Positions 1 through 7,947 of a stretch of DNA of 34,590 bases are shown piece after piece. How positions within the stretch are numbered: position 1 is the first letter of the stretch; the number at the start of each line of letters is the position of its first letter. A model generated the notes under the pieces. It worked only from the letters and a program-made list of their open reading frames with translations. It was not told the origin of the DNA and made no database searches. Source of the DNA: Acetatifactor sp. GTDB taxonomy: Bacteria > Bacillota > Clostridia > Lachnospirales > Lachnospiraceae. Position numbers and translations under genes: made by a program. Location: the NCBI GenBank assembly GCA_024403365.1, contig JAKSRX010000012.1:1-34590 (forward strand), given 5' to 3'.

Positions 1-833
1 CCGACCTTGCTTCCGGTAAGAAGATCGGTGCTTTCGGTCTTACCGAGCCCGGTGCCGGTACTGATGCTCAGGGTCAGCAGACCAAGGCTGTTCTTGATGG
101 TGACGAGTGGGTCATCAACGGTTCCAAGTGCTTCATCACCAACGGTAAGGAAGCTGATGTTTACATCGTGATCGCTGTTACCGGTAAGATCGAGAAGCGC
201 GGCAAGATCCAGAAGGAGATCTCTGCATTCATCGTTGAGAAGGGTACACCCGGATTTACTTTCGGTACCAAGGAAAAGAAGATGGGTATCCGTGGTTCAT
301 CCACTTACGAGCTGATCTTCACTGACTGCCGTATCCCTAAGGAGAACCTCCTTGGCGCTAAGGGTAAGGGCTTCGGTATCGCAATGCATACTCTTGACGG
401 CGGACGTATCGGTATCGCTGCTCAGGCTCTTGGTATTGCTGAGGGTGCTCTTGAGACCACTATCGCATATGTTCAGGAGAGAAAGCAGTTCGGCAGATCT
501 ATCGCTGCATTCCAGAATACTCAGTTCCAGCTTGCTGACATGGCAACCAAGGTTGAGGCTGCTAAGCTTCTTGTTTACAAGGCTGCTCGCAAGAAGGATG
601 AGTACAAGACCAATCCTAAGATTTCTTACTCTGTAGAAGCTGCTCAGGCTAAGCTTTACGCTGCTGAGGTTGCTATGGAAGTTACCACTAAGGCTGTTCA
701 GCTCCACGGTGGTTACGGTTACATCAGAGAGTACGATGTAGAGCGTATGATGCGTGACGCTAAGATCACTGAGATCTACGAAGGAACCAGTGAGGTTCAG
801 AGAATGGTTATTTCCGCTAACATCATTAAGTAA
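1..833 (+). CDS. bcd: butyryl-CoA dehydrogenase, 3' part
   Basis: This is the C-terminal 276 residues of an acyl-CoA dehydrogenase. The frame is open from base 3 to a TAA at 833, and the N-terminal domain lies before the window. Visible family features are the flavin-binding middle domain ([12 protein letters not shown], then FITNG), the C-terminal helical domain with ERKQFG and QLHGGYGY, and [10 protein letters not shown], whose Glu is the catalytic base position of short-chain acyl-CoA dehydrogenases. Direct coupling to etfB and etfA 50 bases downstream supports a butyryl-CoA dehydrogenase that works with this flavoprotein to reduce crotonyl-CoA, the last oxidoreductive step of butyrate formation. 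In Clostridia this complex usually bifurcates electrons to ferredoxin; that is family knowledge, not visible here. Substrate chain length is inferred from context only. Confidence 0.93.
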   Translation, partial: DLASGKKIGAFGLTEPGAGTDAQGQQTKAVLDGDEWVINGSKCFITNGKEADVYIVIAVTGKIEKRGKIQKEISAFIVEKGTPGFTFGTKEKKMGIRGSSTYELIFTDCRIPKENLLGAKGKGFGIAMHTLDGGRIGIAAQALGIAEGALETTIAYVQERKQFGRSIAAFQNTQFQLADMATKVEAAKLLVYKAARKKDEYKTNPKISYSVEAAQAKLYAAEVAMEVTTKAVQLHGGYGYIREYDVERMMRDAKITEIYEGTSEVQRMVISANIIK

Positions 834-883
834 TTAGCCAACCGTTCATGTAATGCAGAATAGAAAATAAGGAGATATATACA

Positions 884-1669
884 ATGAAGATTGTTGTTTG
901 TATTAAGCAGGTACCCGATACAAAGGGTGGCGTTAAATTTAATCCAGACGGAACTCTTGATAGAGGCGCAATGCTCGCTATCATGAACCCTGATGACAAG
1001 GCTGGTCTGGAAGCTGCACTGAGACTGAAGGATCAGTATGGCGCAGAAGTAACTGTTATTACCATGGGTCTTCCCAAGGCTGCAGATACTCTTCGTGAGG
1101 CTCTTGCAATGGGCGCTGACAAGGCAATCCTTGTTACCGACAGAGTACTTGGTGGTGCTGATACCTGGGCTACCTCCACAACTCTTGCAGGCGCACTGAG
1201 AAATATCGATTATGATCTCATCATCACCGGCCGTCAGGCTATCGATGGTGATACCGCTCAGGTTGGTCCTCAGATCGCTGAGCATCTTGGACTTCCCGTA
1301 ATCTCTTACGCTCAGGATCTTAAGATCGATGGAGATAAGGTTGTAGTTCAGAGAATGTATGATGACAGATATCATGTAGTTGAGGCTCAGATGCCCGCTC
1401 TGGTAACTGCTCTTGCTGAGCTGAATGCTCCCCGTTACATGACTCCCGGCGGAATCTTCGATGCATGTGATGCAGAAGTTATCACCTGGGGCAGAGCTGA
1501 TCTGAAGGATGTTGATGACAGCAACCTTGGACTTAAGGGTTCACCCACCAAGATCGCTAAGGCATCCGATAAGGTTCGTAAGGGTGCAGGCGAGAAGGTA
1601 GCTCCTGATTCCGCAGAAGAAGCAGTAGCTTACGTAATCGGCAAGTTCAAAGAGAAGCACATCATCTAA
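884..1669 (+). CDS. etfB: electron transfer flavoprotein, beta subunit
   Basis: This 261-residue protein has the EtfB length and layout. It begins MKIVVCIKQVPDT, and the central ITGRQAIDGDTAQVGPQ stretch is the EtfB signature for nucleotide and flavin contacts. EtfB carries the FAD (bifurcating type) or AMP and pairs with EtfA to move electrons between NADH, ferredoxin and the acyl-CoA dehydrogenase. AAGGAGATATAT sits just before the ATG and settles the start. It lies between bcd and etfA with only 50 and 15 bases of spacing and no terminator, so the three are almost certainly one transcript. Whether this complex really bifurcates is inferred from its pairing with bcd in an anaerobe. Confidence 0.96.
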   Translation: MKIVVCIKQVPDTKGGVKFNPDGTLDRGAMLAIMNPDDKAGLEAALRLKDQYGAEVTVITMGLPKAADTLREALAMGADKAILVTDRVLGGADTWATSTTLAGALRNIDYDLIITGRQAIDGDTAQVGPQIAEHLGLPVISYAQDLKIDGDKVVVQRMYDDRYHVVEAQMPALVTALAELNAPRYMTPGGIFDACDAEVITWGRADLKDVDDSNLGLKGSPTKIAKASDKVRKGAGEKVAPDSAEEAVAYVIGKFKEKHII

Positions 1670-1684
1670 TATAGGAGGCAAACC

Positions 1685-2740
1685 ATGGTAACCAATAATA
1701 TTGAAGAATACAAGGGCGTATATGTGTTCGCCCAGCAGGTAGACAATGAAATCAGCGGTATTGCACTTGAGTTGCTTGGCAAAGGTAAGGAACTCGCTGC
1801 AAAGCTTGAGACCGAGGTAACCGCTGTTCTGATCGGTTATAAAGTAGCTGACTTGGCAGACAAGTTGGCAGAGTACGGCGCTGACAAGGTTATCCTTGTT
1901 GACGATCCCGAGTGTGAAGTATACAGAACTGAGCCTTACGCTCATGCTCTTGCTTCCGTAATCAACGAGTTCAAGCCTGACATCATGCTTGTAGGTGCAA
2001 CCGCAATCGGTCGTGACCTTGGTCCTACCGTTTCCGCTAGAGTTGCAACCGGTCTGACCGCTGACTGTACCGTTCTTGAGATCGGTGATTTCCCTCTCGT
2101 AGCAATCCCCGGCCAGGAGCAGAAGCACAATCAGCTGCTGATGACCCGTCCTGCATTTGGTGGTAACACCATCGCAACCATCGCTTGTCCTGACAACCGT
2201 CCTCAGATGGCAACCGTTCGTCCCGGCGTTATGCAGAAGATCGATCCCATCGTTGGCGCTAAGGCAAACGTTATCGAGTTCAACCCCGGCTTCACTCCTA
2301 ACAACAAGTACGTTACCATTAAGGAAGTTGTTAAGGCAGTATCTGACACCGTAGATATCATGGATGCTAAGATCCTTGTTTCCGGTGGTCGTGGTGTTGG
2401 CAGCGCAGAGAACTTCAAGATCCTTGAGGATCTGGCAGAGGTTCTTGGCGGTACCGTATCCTGCTCTCGTGCAGTTGTAGATTCCGGCTGGAAGCCTCGT
2501 GACCTCCAGGTTGGACAGACCGGTAAGACCGTTCGTCCTCAGATCTACTTCGCAATCGGTATTTCCGGTGCAATTCAGCACGTTGCAGGTATGGAAGAGT
2601 CCGACCTGATCGTAGCTATCAACAAGGACGAGGATGCTCCTATCTTCGACGTAGCTGACTACGGTATCGTAGGCGACCTGAACAAGATCGTTCCTGCTCT
2701 GACCGCAGCTCTGAAGGCTGAGAAGGCTAACAAGCAGTAA
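1685..2740 (+). CDS. etfA: electron transfer flavoprotein, alpha subunit
   Basis: This 351-residue protein is EtfA. The N-terminal half is the Rossmann-like domain shared with EtfB. The C-terminal half is the FAD-binding domain, with VSGGRGVGS, the SRAVVDSGW segment, QVGQTGKTVRP and the FAIGISGAIQH stretch; all are FAD contacts in this family. AGGAGG is placed 7 bases before the ATG. It starts 15 bases after the etfB stop and is followed by a strong terminator, so it is the last gene of the bcd-etfB-etfA operon. It forms the cytoplasmic heterodimer that hands electrons to Bcd. No iron-sulfur extension is visible at the N terminus, as expected for the Bcd-linked form. Confidence 0.96.
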   Translation: MVTNNIEEYKGVYVFAQQVDNEISGIALELLGKGKELAAKLETEVTAVLIGYKVADLADKLAEYGADKVILVDDPECEVYRTEPYAHALASVINEFKPDIMLVGATAIGRDLGPTVSARVATGLTADCTVLEIGDFPLVAIPGQEQKHNQLLMTRPAFGGNTIATIACPDNRPQMATVRPGVMQKIDPIVGAKANVIEFNPGFTPNNKYVTIKEVVKAVSDTVDIMDAKILVSGGRGVGSAENFKILEDLAEVLGGTVSCSRAVVDSGWKPRDLQVGQTGKTVRPQIYFAIGISGAIQHVAGMEESDLIVAINKDEDAPIFDVADYGIVGDLNKIVPALTAALKAEKANKQ

Positions 2741-2761
2741 TTATTCGGTTCAAAAACCCAG

Positions 2762-2793
2762 GGCCCTGAGGCGAAAGCTTCAGGGCCTTTTTA
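2762..2793 (+). terminator. intrinsic terminator after etfA
   Basis: An 11-bp GC-rich stem (GGCCCTGAGGC with GCTTCAGGGCC, one G-U pair) closes a GAAA loop and is followed by five T. It lies 21 bases after the etfA stop and ends the bcd-etf transcript. Confidence 0.93.
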
Positions 2794-2827
2794 TTTCTTA
2801 AAAATATTTTATAAACACTTCCAAGCC

Positions 2828-2856
2828 TTGCACAGGGGCCTTGCAATTGTTATAAT
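2828..2856 (+). promoter_or_regulatory. sigma-A type promoter for the ybaK-dacF unit
   Basis: TTGCAC at 2828-2833 and a perfect TATAAT at 2851-2856 are separated by 17 bases. The site lies between the etfA terminator and the next start codon, about 45 bases before it. Confidence 0.8.
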
Positions 2857-2901
2857 CGTAACTGTCGGGTGTAAAACCATATTGCCCGAAAGGAGGCTCC
2901 C

Positions 2902-3387
2902 ATGGCGAAAGAAAAAGAAGTGAAGACCAATGCCATGCGCATATTGGAAACCATGAAGATCCCTTATGAATCTCATACTTATGAGTGTAAGGAATTCATC
3001 GACGGACTGCAGATCGCAGATATGTTGGGAGAGCCTTACGATAAGGTTTACAAGACCCTGGTGACCGTGGGAAACAGCAAGAATTATTATTGCTTTGTCA
3101 TCCCCATCGCCGAGGAACTGGACCTGAAAGCTGCAGCAAGAAGCGTGGGAGAGAAGAGCGTAGAGATGCTGCATGTGAAGGACATCAACGCTGTGACCGG
3201 CTATATTCGCGGCGGCTGTACTGCCATCGGTATGAAGAAGCAGTATGTGACCAGAGTGGATGAGAGTGCCATTTTACTGGAAAAAATGATCGTCAGCGGC
3301 GGCAAACTTGGCCTGCAGCTGGAACTGGCTCCCGATGACCTGCTGAAGGCTTCTCAGGGAGAGTACGCGGATATCATCCGCCATTAG
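2902..3387 (+). CDS. ybaK: YbaK-family Cys-tRNA(Pro) deacylase
   Basis: The 161-residue single-domain protein matches the YbaK/EbsC editing family in length and pattern. It has YESHTYE near the N terminus, the conserved Lys in VYKTLV near residue 55 that members use for catalysis, and the late GYIRGGCTAIGMKK segment. YbaK proteins remove cysteine wrongly attached to tRNA(Pro) in the cytoplasm. AAAGGAGG lies just before the ATG. It is the first gene of a three-gene unit with a YkgJ-type protein 14 bases downstream and a D,D-carboxypeptidase after that; the grouping does not suggest a shared pathway. The family also includes deacylases of other specificity, so the substrate is taken from the closest well-known member. 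Confidence 0.9.
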   Translation: MAKEKEVKTNAMRILETMKIPYESHTYECKEFIDGLQIADMLGEPYDKVYKTLVTVGNSKNYYCFVIPIAEELDLKAAARSVGEKSVEMLHVKDINAVTGYIRGGCTAIGMKKQYVTRVDESAILLEKMIVSGGKLGLQLELAPDDLLKASQGEYADIIRH

Positions 3388-3401
3388 TCTGGGGAAAACG
3401 A

Positions 3402-4079
3402 ATGAAGAGAAATGTGAGCCTGGCCGAGATCTCGGACGGACGTTTGTATAAAGAAAATGATATGGTCAAAGCCGATTGCCACGGCTGTAAGAATTGTCAC
3501 CTCTGCTGCACCGGCATGGGAGAATCCATTGTCCTGGATCCCTATGATGCCTGGAGATTGCAGAAGGGAACCGGAAAAGGCCTTCAGGAGCTCTTAGGAG
3601 AGGGCAAATTGGAGCTTCATGTGGTGGATGGGTGTATTTTACCCAATCTGGCAATGAATGGCCCTGATGAGGCTTGCAGCTTCTTAAATGAGGAGGGGCG
3701 ATGCAGCGTGCATAGTTACCGCCCCGGCATCTGCAGACTTTTCCCTTTGGGCAGATATTATGAGAACGGAGACTTCACCTACTTTCTGCAGACGGGAGAG
3801 TGTGCGGAACAGAACCGTTCCAAAGTCAAGGTAGAGAAATGGATCGACACGCCCGGACTGAAGCGCAATCATAAATTTGTTCGTGACTGGCATTATTTCC
3901 TGAATGCAGTGGAGGAAGCGGTCACAGGTCGAGAGGACAGCGAATTTGCCAAAGGAATCAACATGGCAGTATTGACCGCGTTTTATTTCCTGCAGGCAGA
4001 CACAGAGGAAGCGTTCTATGCACTCTTTGAGGAGCGAAGGGAAGCTCTCATCGCCCAATATGATCTGAAAGTACAATAA
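3402..4079 (+). CDS. YkgJ-family cysteine cluster protein
   Basis: This 225-residue protein belongs to the YkgJ-type Cys-cluster family, thought to bind zinc or iron. The N-terminal cluster is CHGCKNCHLCC (residues about 26-36). A second group, CSFLNEEGRCSVHSYRPGICR followed by LFPLGRYY, is typical of the family; a further Cys lies in QTGECAEQ. The C-terminal third is helical and unassigned. The biochemical role of the family is not established, so none is claimed. The start has only a weak GGGGA ribosome binding site 14 bases after the ybaK stop, which suggests coupling to upstream translation. No membrane segment is visible. Confidence 0.82.
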   Translation: MKRNVSLAEISDGRLYKENDMVKADCHGCKNCHLCCTGMGESIVLDPYDAWRLQKGTGKGLQELLGEGKLELHVVDGCILPNLAMNGPDEACSFLNEEGRCSVHSYRPGICRLFPLGRYYENGDFTYFLQTGECAEQNRSKVKVEKWIDTPGLKRNHKFVRDWHYFLNAVEEAVTGREDSEFAKGINMAVLTAFYFLQADTEEAFYALFEERREALIAQYDLKVQ

Positions 4080-4095
4080 GAAGGATAGTAACCGA

Positions 4096-5250
4096 ATGGA
4101 TAACGATAGATTTGAAGAGACAGACGAGGAGATCCATCTTCGTCGAATGCGCCGCATCGAGCAGATGAAGCGCGAGAAGGCAAAAGCAGAGAAAATGCGG
4201 AAAAAGCTGATGTTTCTTGGCTCCGCAGGCGTATTGACCGTTGCGGTCATTGCCGTAATTGCCATTTTGATCGGTAAAATGGGACAGAAAACTGCCCCGG
4301 AGAAGACCCTGGCAGTGGCGGCGACACCTTCTGCAGAGACCCAGGTGCAGGCAACACCGGTTCCCACAGCGGAACCCACACCCGAGCCTAAACCGGTATT
4401 TCAGATCGTGCCTTTTACCGCATCCAAGACCGATCAGACCAAGGGCATGTCCGACGAGATCATCAGTGAGTACGGTGTTGTCATCGATGTGAATAAGCAG
4501 GAGATCCTAGCGGCAAGAAATGCTTATGATACCATCAGTCCTGCATCCATGACCAAGATCCTGACGGTATATACAGCGGCCAAGCGATTAGGCCTTACCG
4601 GCGAGGATTGGGCTGACAGCGATATTTTGAAGGATAAGTTCACCATCACCATCGAGATCACGGATTACAGTTTTGTCCACGACTGCAGCAACGTAGGTTT
4701 TGACGTGGGAGAGGAAGTACCTGTTAAGGACCTGTTCTACGGGACCATCCTTCCCTCCGGTGCAGATGCAGCGGTAGGCCTGGCAGATTATGTGGCAGGC
4801 AGTCATGAAGCCTTCGTGGATATGATGAATGAGGAGCTGAAGGAACTGAACCTTTCCTCCACATCACATTTTACCAACTGTGTGGGACTTTATGACAAGA
4901 ATCATTACACCACAGTCTATGATATGGCTGTGATGCTGAAAGCGGCTATGGACATTCCTTTCTGCAGAGAGGTGCTGGGAGAGCGACTCCATGTGACAGA
5001 GCCTACAGCACAGCATAGCGAAGGTCTGGAATTGTCCAACTGGTTCATTCGCCGTATCGAGGATAAGGATACCCATGGAACCGTCATCGGGGCCAAGACA
5101 GGCTTCGTGGTACAGTCCAAGAATTGTGCAGCCAGCATGGCACAGGATAAGAATGGAAAAGAATATATTTGCGTAACGGCAGGTTCCACCAGCTCCTGGA
5201 AGTGCATTTATGACCAGGTGGCATTATATCAGAAGTGGCTGCCGGAATAA
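4096..5250 (+). CDS. DacF-like D-alanyl-D-alanine carboxypeptidase (peptidase S11)
   Basis: This 384-residue enzyme trims the terminal D-Ala of peptidoglycan stem peptides outside the membrane. Residues 1-37 are charged and cytoplasmic, 38-60 form one membrane anchor, and 78-100 are a Pro/Thr/Glu linker. The S11 domain follows. Its SxxK motif is S151-M-T-K154 (nucleophile and general base) and its KTG triad is K334-T-G336. The second motif reads S221-G-A223 instead of the usual SGN. It is anchored by an N-terminal signal-anchor rather than the cleaved signal and C-terminal amphipathic helix of classical DacA/DacF. It is the last gene of its unit, 16 bases after the YkgJ-type gene, and ends before a bidirectional terminator. 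The class is certain from the motifs; carboxypeptidase versus endopeptidase activity is inferred. Confidence 0.9.
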   Translation: MDNDRFEETDEEIHLRRMRRIEQMKREKAKAEKMRKKLMFLGSAGVLTVAVIAVIAILIGKMGQKTAPEKTLAVAATPSAETQVQATPVPTAEPTPEPKPVFQIVPFTASKTDQTKGMSDEIISEYGVVIDVNKQEILAARNAYDTISPASMTKILTVYTAAKRLGLTGEDWADSDILKDKFTITIEITDYSFVHDCSNVGFDVGEEVPVKDLFYGTILPSGADAAVGLADYVAGSHEAFVDMMNEELKELNLSSTSHFTNCVGLYDKNHYTTVYDMAVMLKAAMDIPFCREVLGERLHVTEPTAQHSEGLELSNWFIRRIEDKDTHGTVIGAKTGFVVQSKNCAASMAQDKNGKEYICVTAGSTSSWKCIYDQVALYQKWLPE

Positions 5251-5281
5251 CGAGATCAGGAACAATACAAACAGGAATAAA

Positions 5282-5312
5282 AAACTCCGCTTATTTTAAG
5301 CGGAGTTTTTTT
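5282..5312. terminator. bidirectional terminator between dacF-like gene and marR
   Basis: A perfect 12-bp inverted repeat (AAACTCCGCTTA with TAAGCGGAGTTT) around a TTT loop is followed by T on the plus strand and preceded by A. It can therefore end both convergent transcripts. The marR stop codon begins two bases beyond it. Confidence 0.92.
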
Positions 5313-5313
5313 G

Positions 5314-5742
5314 TTAATGATAGTCTTTCAAATTGTCTTCGATTCGCCCCAGATATTCGATGATCCTCTTTTTCTCCTTGTCGGAAAAGTCCCGAAAGCA
5401 GGCATCTTCGATGCGATTCATGATCTGAGCTACCTGTTCCGCGGTCTCGCGGCCTTTGGCGGTGAGGAAGATCTGATAGCCATGCTTGCCGCCGGGAACC
5501 CGGGCTTCCTTCTTCTCCACCAGCCCTTTGAATATCATGTTGGTGAGAAGAGAGGTCATGGTAGCAGGCTTGACACCGCATTTTTCGGAAAGTTCCTTCT
5601 GCAGCAGTCCATCGTTGTGATAGAGCCGCAGCAGGATCTTGGGCTGTCCTTCCGACAGATCCAGTTTGGAGAAAGCGTTTCTGCAGACCTGCTGGTGCAT
5701 ACTCTGAGCATGAATCAAAGCAGCATTCAGTGATTCACTCAT
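5314..5742 (-). CDS. MarR-family transcriptional regulator
   Basis: The 142-residue protein has the MarR fold. There is an N-terminal dimerisation helix, then a winged helix with LLQKELSEKCGVKPATMTSLL as helix-turn-helix (about residues 45-65), GLVEKKEA and the wing VPGGKHGYQIFLTAKG, and a C-terminal dimer helix. It is the second gene of a minus-strand operon behind the GH51 arabinofuranosidase. Its AGGAGG site (5750-5755) overlaps the GH51 stop codon, which points to translational coupling. A 14-bp palindrome at the start of the operon's promoter region is the natural candidate operator, so autorepression relieved by a sugar or phenolic ligand is likely but inferred. It is not assigned to FabT, because the fab operators in this window have a different sequence. 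Confidence 0.9.
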   Translation of the reverse strand: MSESLNAALIHAQSMHQQVCRNAFSKLDLSEGQPKILLRLYHNDGLLQKELSEKCGVKPATMTSLLTNMIFKGLVEKKEARVPGGKHGYQIFLTAKGRETAEQVAQIMNRIEDACFRDFSDKEKKRIIEYLGRIEDNLKDYH

Positions 5743-5753
5743 ATGAGAACCTC

Positions 5754-7352
5754 CTAGGCTTCAAAACAGAATACATTCCAGGACAAAGGCTTCAATTCTG
5801 CCTTCAGAACGCCTTGTTCCATGCTGCAATTCGTGATGATATTGGGCTTGATGGCATTGGGAAGATCAAAGGTGTTGCTGACTTCCAGATCAGCGGAGTA
5901 GAGTTCGCGCTGTGCCTTGAATTTCAGACCTTCGAATGCCTTCAGATCCAGTTCTACAGGGTAGGAGGTGTCGGCATTGCGGTTGATAACGAATACGTTC
6001 AGTTTGCCGTTCTCCTTGTCCAGAGCGGCTGCTACATCCACGTAAGGAACGCCTTCCTTGCCGGTATACTGTGAGGTGTCATCGATGGCATAACCGGGCA
6101 TATCGTAGGTCTCACATTCGGTGGATGTGCGAAGGCTGGTGCCTTTACAATATTGAATCATATCCATGAATGCGTAGTGGGAAGCACTCTTCCATACATT
6201 GTCGTGGTCGGAAGCGCAGAGTGCGCCGAGACCTCCGGTCATACAGCCGATCTTTACGCGGTCTGCATGACGAACCAGTGCCAGCTGAATGCTTGCCATG
6301 GACAGAGCATGGATCATATCTCCGCCGGGGAAGAAACGATGGTTCATCTTGTCGGGATCGTGGAGAATGTACTTTCTCTCAGGATTGAATACATAATGGT
6401 TTCTATACAGGTTGTGAGGGCCATAACCGGGATGCAGAGGGCTGTTGGGACGGATCATAGCGCCGTACTCATCCAGAGAGAGCATCAGCTTCTTGGGAGA
6501 GCGCATCTTAGCCTGGATCACATCTGCCAGAGCCACTTCGGTATTGATGAAGTCCTCATAGTAGTGAGAACCGCCCAGAAGGCATCTGTAATCCCCTTCA
6601 GGAGCACTATGATAGTGATGCAGGGAAATATAGTCAACAGACTCGAAACACTCCTGTAAAACGTCTTCCTCCCACTGAGGATAGTGATCCATGAAAGGAG
6701 CGGAGGAGCCGCAGACTGCAGTCTCAATGGAAGGATCGATCCATTTCATAACTTTGGAGACTTCGTTGGCGAAGATACCGTAGCCCTTGGGATTCTTCTC
6801 CCAGGAGCCTAGCTGCCAGGGACCGTCCATCTCGTTGCCAAGGTACCAGGTCTTGACCTTATAAGGATCTTCATGGCCGTTCTTGCGGCGAAGATCGGAC
6901 CAGTAGGTGCCGCCGGGATGATTGGTGTATTCTACGATGTCCATAGCATCCTGCATGGTGCCGGTGCCCAGGTTGACGGTATAGAGAGATTCGGTGCCGA
7001 TGGCCTCTGCCCACTGCAGATATTCATCGTGGCCGACCTCGTTGGTAATATACTGATACCAGGCGGGATCCAGGTGGACCTTGCGCTGATCCTTGGGACC
7101 GATGGAATCCTTCCACTGCCAGCCGGAGACGAAGTTGCCGCCGGGCAGACGACAGGCGGGCATGCCGGTCTCTTTCAGAGCCTTGATGACATCGGTACGA
7201 AAACCGTTGGCATCAGCGGTGGGGTGCTTGGGGTTGAACATGGTTCCGTTTACCATGGTTCCGATAGGCTCTAAGAAAGTACTGAAGAGTCGCGGGGAGA
7301 TCTCACCGATCTCAAAAGAAGGGTGAAGCGTGATTTTTGCAGTTGTTCCCAT
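5754..7352 (-). CDS. GH51 alpha-L-arabinofuranosidase
   Basis: This 532-residue enzyme is a family 51 glycoside hydrolase that releases terminal L-arabinofuranose from arabinoxylan or arabinan oligomers. The acid/base Glu is E174 in YLGNEMDGPWQLG and the nucleophile is E295 in LSLDEYG. The N-terminal RLPGGNFVSGWQW and GTGTMQDAM segments are also GH51 hallmarks, and the C-terminal 150 residues form the usual beta-sandwich. No signal peptide or membrane segment is present, so it acts in the cytoplasm on imported oligosaccharides. The ATG at 7352 is chosen over a TTG 15 bases upstream because GGAGG lies between them and fits the ATG. No transporter or xylose/arabinose catabolic gene is adjacent; the only operon partner is the MarR regulator. 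Confidence 0.93.
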   Translation of the reverse strand: MGTTAKITLHPSFEIGEISPRLFSTFLEPIGTMVNGTMFNPKHPTADANGFRTDVIKALKETGMPACRLPGGNFVSGWQWKDSIGPKDQRKVHLDPAWYQYITNEVGHDEYLQWAEAIGTESLYTVNLGTGTMQDAMDIVEYTNHPGGTYWSDLRRKNGHEDPYKVKTWYLGNEMDGPWQLGSWEKNPKGYGIFANEVSKVMKWIDPSIETAVCGSSAPFMDHYPQWEEDVLQECFESVDYISLHHYHSAPEGDYRCLLGGSHYYEDFINTEVALADVIQAKMRSPKKLMLSLDEYGAMIRPNSPLHPGYGPHNLYRNHYVFNPERKYILHDPDKMNHRFFPGGDMIHALSMASIQLALVRHADRVKIGCMTGGLGALCASDHDNVWKSASHYAFMDMIQYCKGTSLRTSTECETYDMPGYAIDDTSQYTGKEGVPYVDVAAALDKENGKLNVFVINRNADTSYPVELDLKAFEGLKFKAQRELYSADLEVSNTFDLPNAIKPNIITNCSMEQGVLKAELKPLSWNVFCFEA

Positions 7353-7381
7353 AAGTAATTCCTCCAATAGTTTGAATACGA

Positions 7382-7395
7382 ATTAGAAATCTAAT
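7382..7395. promoter_or_regulatory. palindromic operator candidate for the GH51-marR operon
   Basis: ATTAGA-AA-TCTAAT is an inverted repeat with perfect 6-bp arms. A further half-site, TCTAAT, lies at 7402-7407 and touches the minus-strand -10 element. On the minus strand this places the palindrome at about +4 to +17 of the predicted transcript, a typical repressor position. The operon's own MarR protein is the likely binder, by inference. Confidence 0.6.
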
Positions 7396-7405
7396 TTATA
7401 ATCTA

Positions 7406-7434
7406 ATCATAGTATGTTTTCTGTTTCCAGTCAA
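7406..7434 (-). promoter_or_regulatory. promoter of the GH51-marR operon
   Basis: Read on the minus strand, TTGACT (7434-7429) and TATGAT (7411-7406) are 17 bases apart. The elements are close to the sigma-A consensus and sit about 55 bases before the GH51 start codon. Confidence 0.82.
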
Positions 7435-7456
7435 TAGCGACTTCCGCGAAGAATGG

Positions 7457-7485
7457 TTGATTTTACGGCGTTTTTGCTCTATAAT
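7457..7485 (+). promoter_or_regulatory. promoter of the moxR unit
   Basis: TTGATT (7457-7462) and TATAAT (7480-7485) are separated by 17 bases. They lie just upstream of the first gene of the unit and point away from the GH51 promoter. Confidence 0.82.
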
Positions 7486-7533
7486 ATAGGTTGATTCTAC
7501 TGACTAATTTTGAATAATAACGGAGGACCCGAA

Positions 7534-7926
7534 ATGGGAAATATTGATAAGTACGATTATGAATTACAGGAGCATCGAGAGGACTTAAAGTTTGGTGTTA
7601 CATTGAATTTTAAATCCATGATGGGAAGACTCTCCAGACTGGAAGAGGAGACCAGAGAGGTGACTGAGGAATACCCCAAGAGTGAGCTGAAGAAGATCTG
7701 GCTGGGCTGTATGGCAGGTATCTTTCTGTTTGCATTGATATCCTACAGTTATATCATCTTTGTTACTCTGCCTATTATCTTTTTCTATGTGCTGGCGCTT
7801 CGTAATCTCTTTAAGACCTGGAAGCACTTCGGTTACAAGTCCGGTTACCTCTGGAAGATCACCATCCCTACCCTAGTGGTGGCTGTTGCGGTAGCAGTGG
7901 GATTGCAGCTTCTGATCATGGGTTAA
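7534..7926 (+). CDS. small membrane protein of unknown function
   Basis: I do not recognise this 130-residue protein. The first 60 residues are polar and charged, with a likely coiled or helical stretch (RLSRLEEETREVTEEY). The remainder holds about three hydrophobic segments: residues about 63-85, an overlapping or second one to about 92, and a last one at about 107-129. The ATG at 7534 is preferred to a TTG at 7510 because GGAGG lies 7-8 bases before it. The gene has its own strong promoter and is followed 21 bases later by moxR, so it is probably the lead gene of the moxR-DUF58-transglutaminase unit and may belong to the same envelope system. No catalytic motif is seen. Confidence 0.75.
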   Translation: MGNIDKYDYELQEHREDLKFGVTLNFKSMMGRLSRLEEETREVTEEYPKSELKKIWLGCMAGIFLFALISYSYIIFVTLPIIFFYVLALRNLFKTWKHFGYKSGYLWKITIPTLVVAVAVAVGLQLLIMG

Positions 7927-7947
7927 CAGGACAGACAGGAGGTCTTT

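Noticed and set aside
1541-2581. Long minus-strand frame opposite etfA
   Set aside because: It arises from the codon bias of etfA and etfB; the encoded sequence is low-complexity with no domain.
5314-5742. The MarR gene as the FabT that binds the acpP operators
   Set aside because: It is in an operon with a glycosidase whose own palindrome (ATTAGA-N2-TCTAAT) differs from the TTTGA-N3-TCAAA sites, and it lies 23 kb away.
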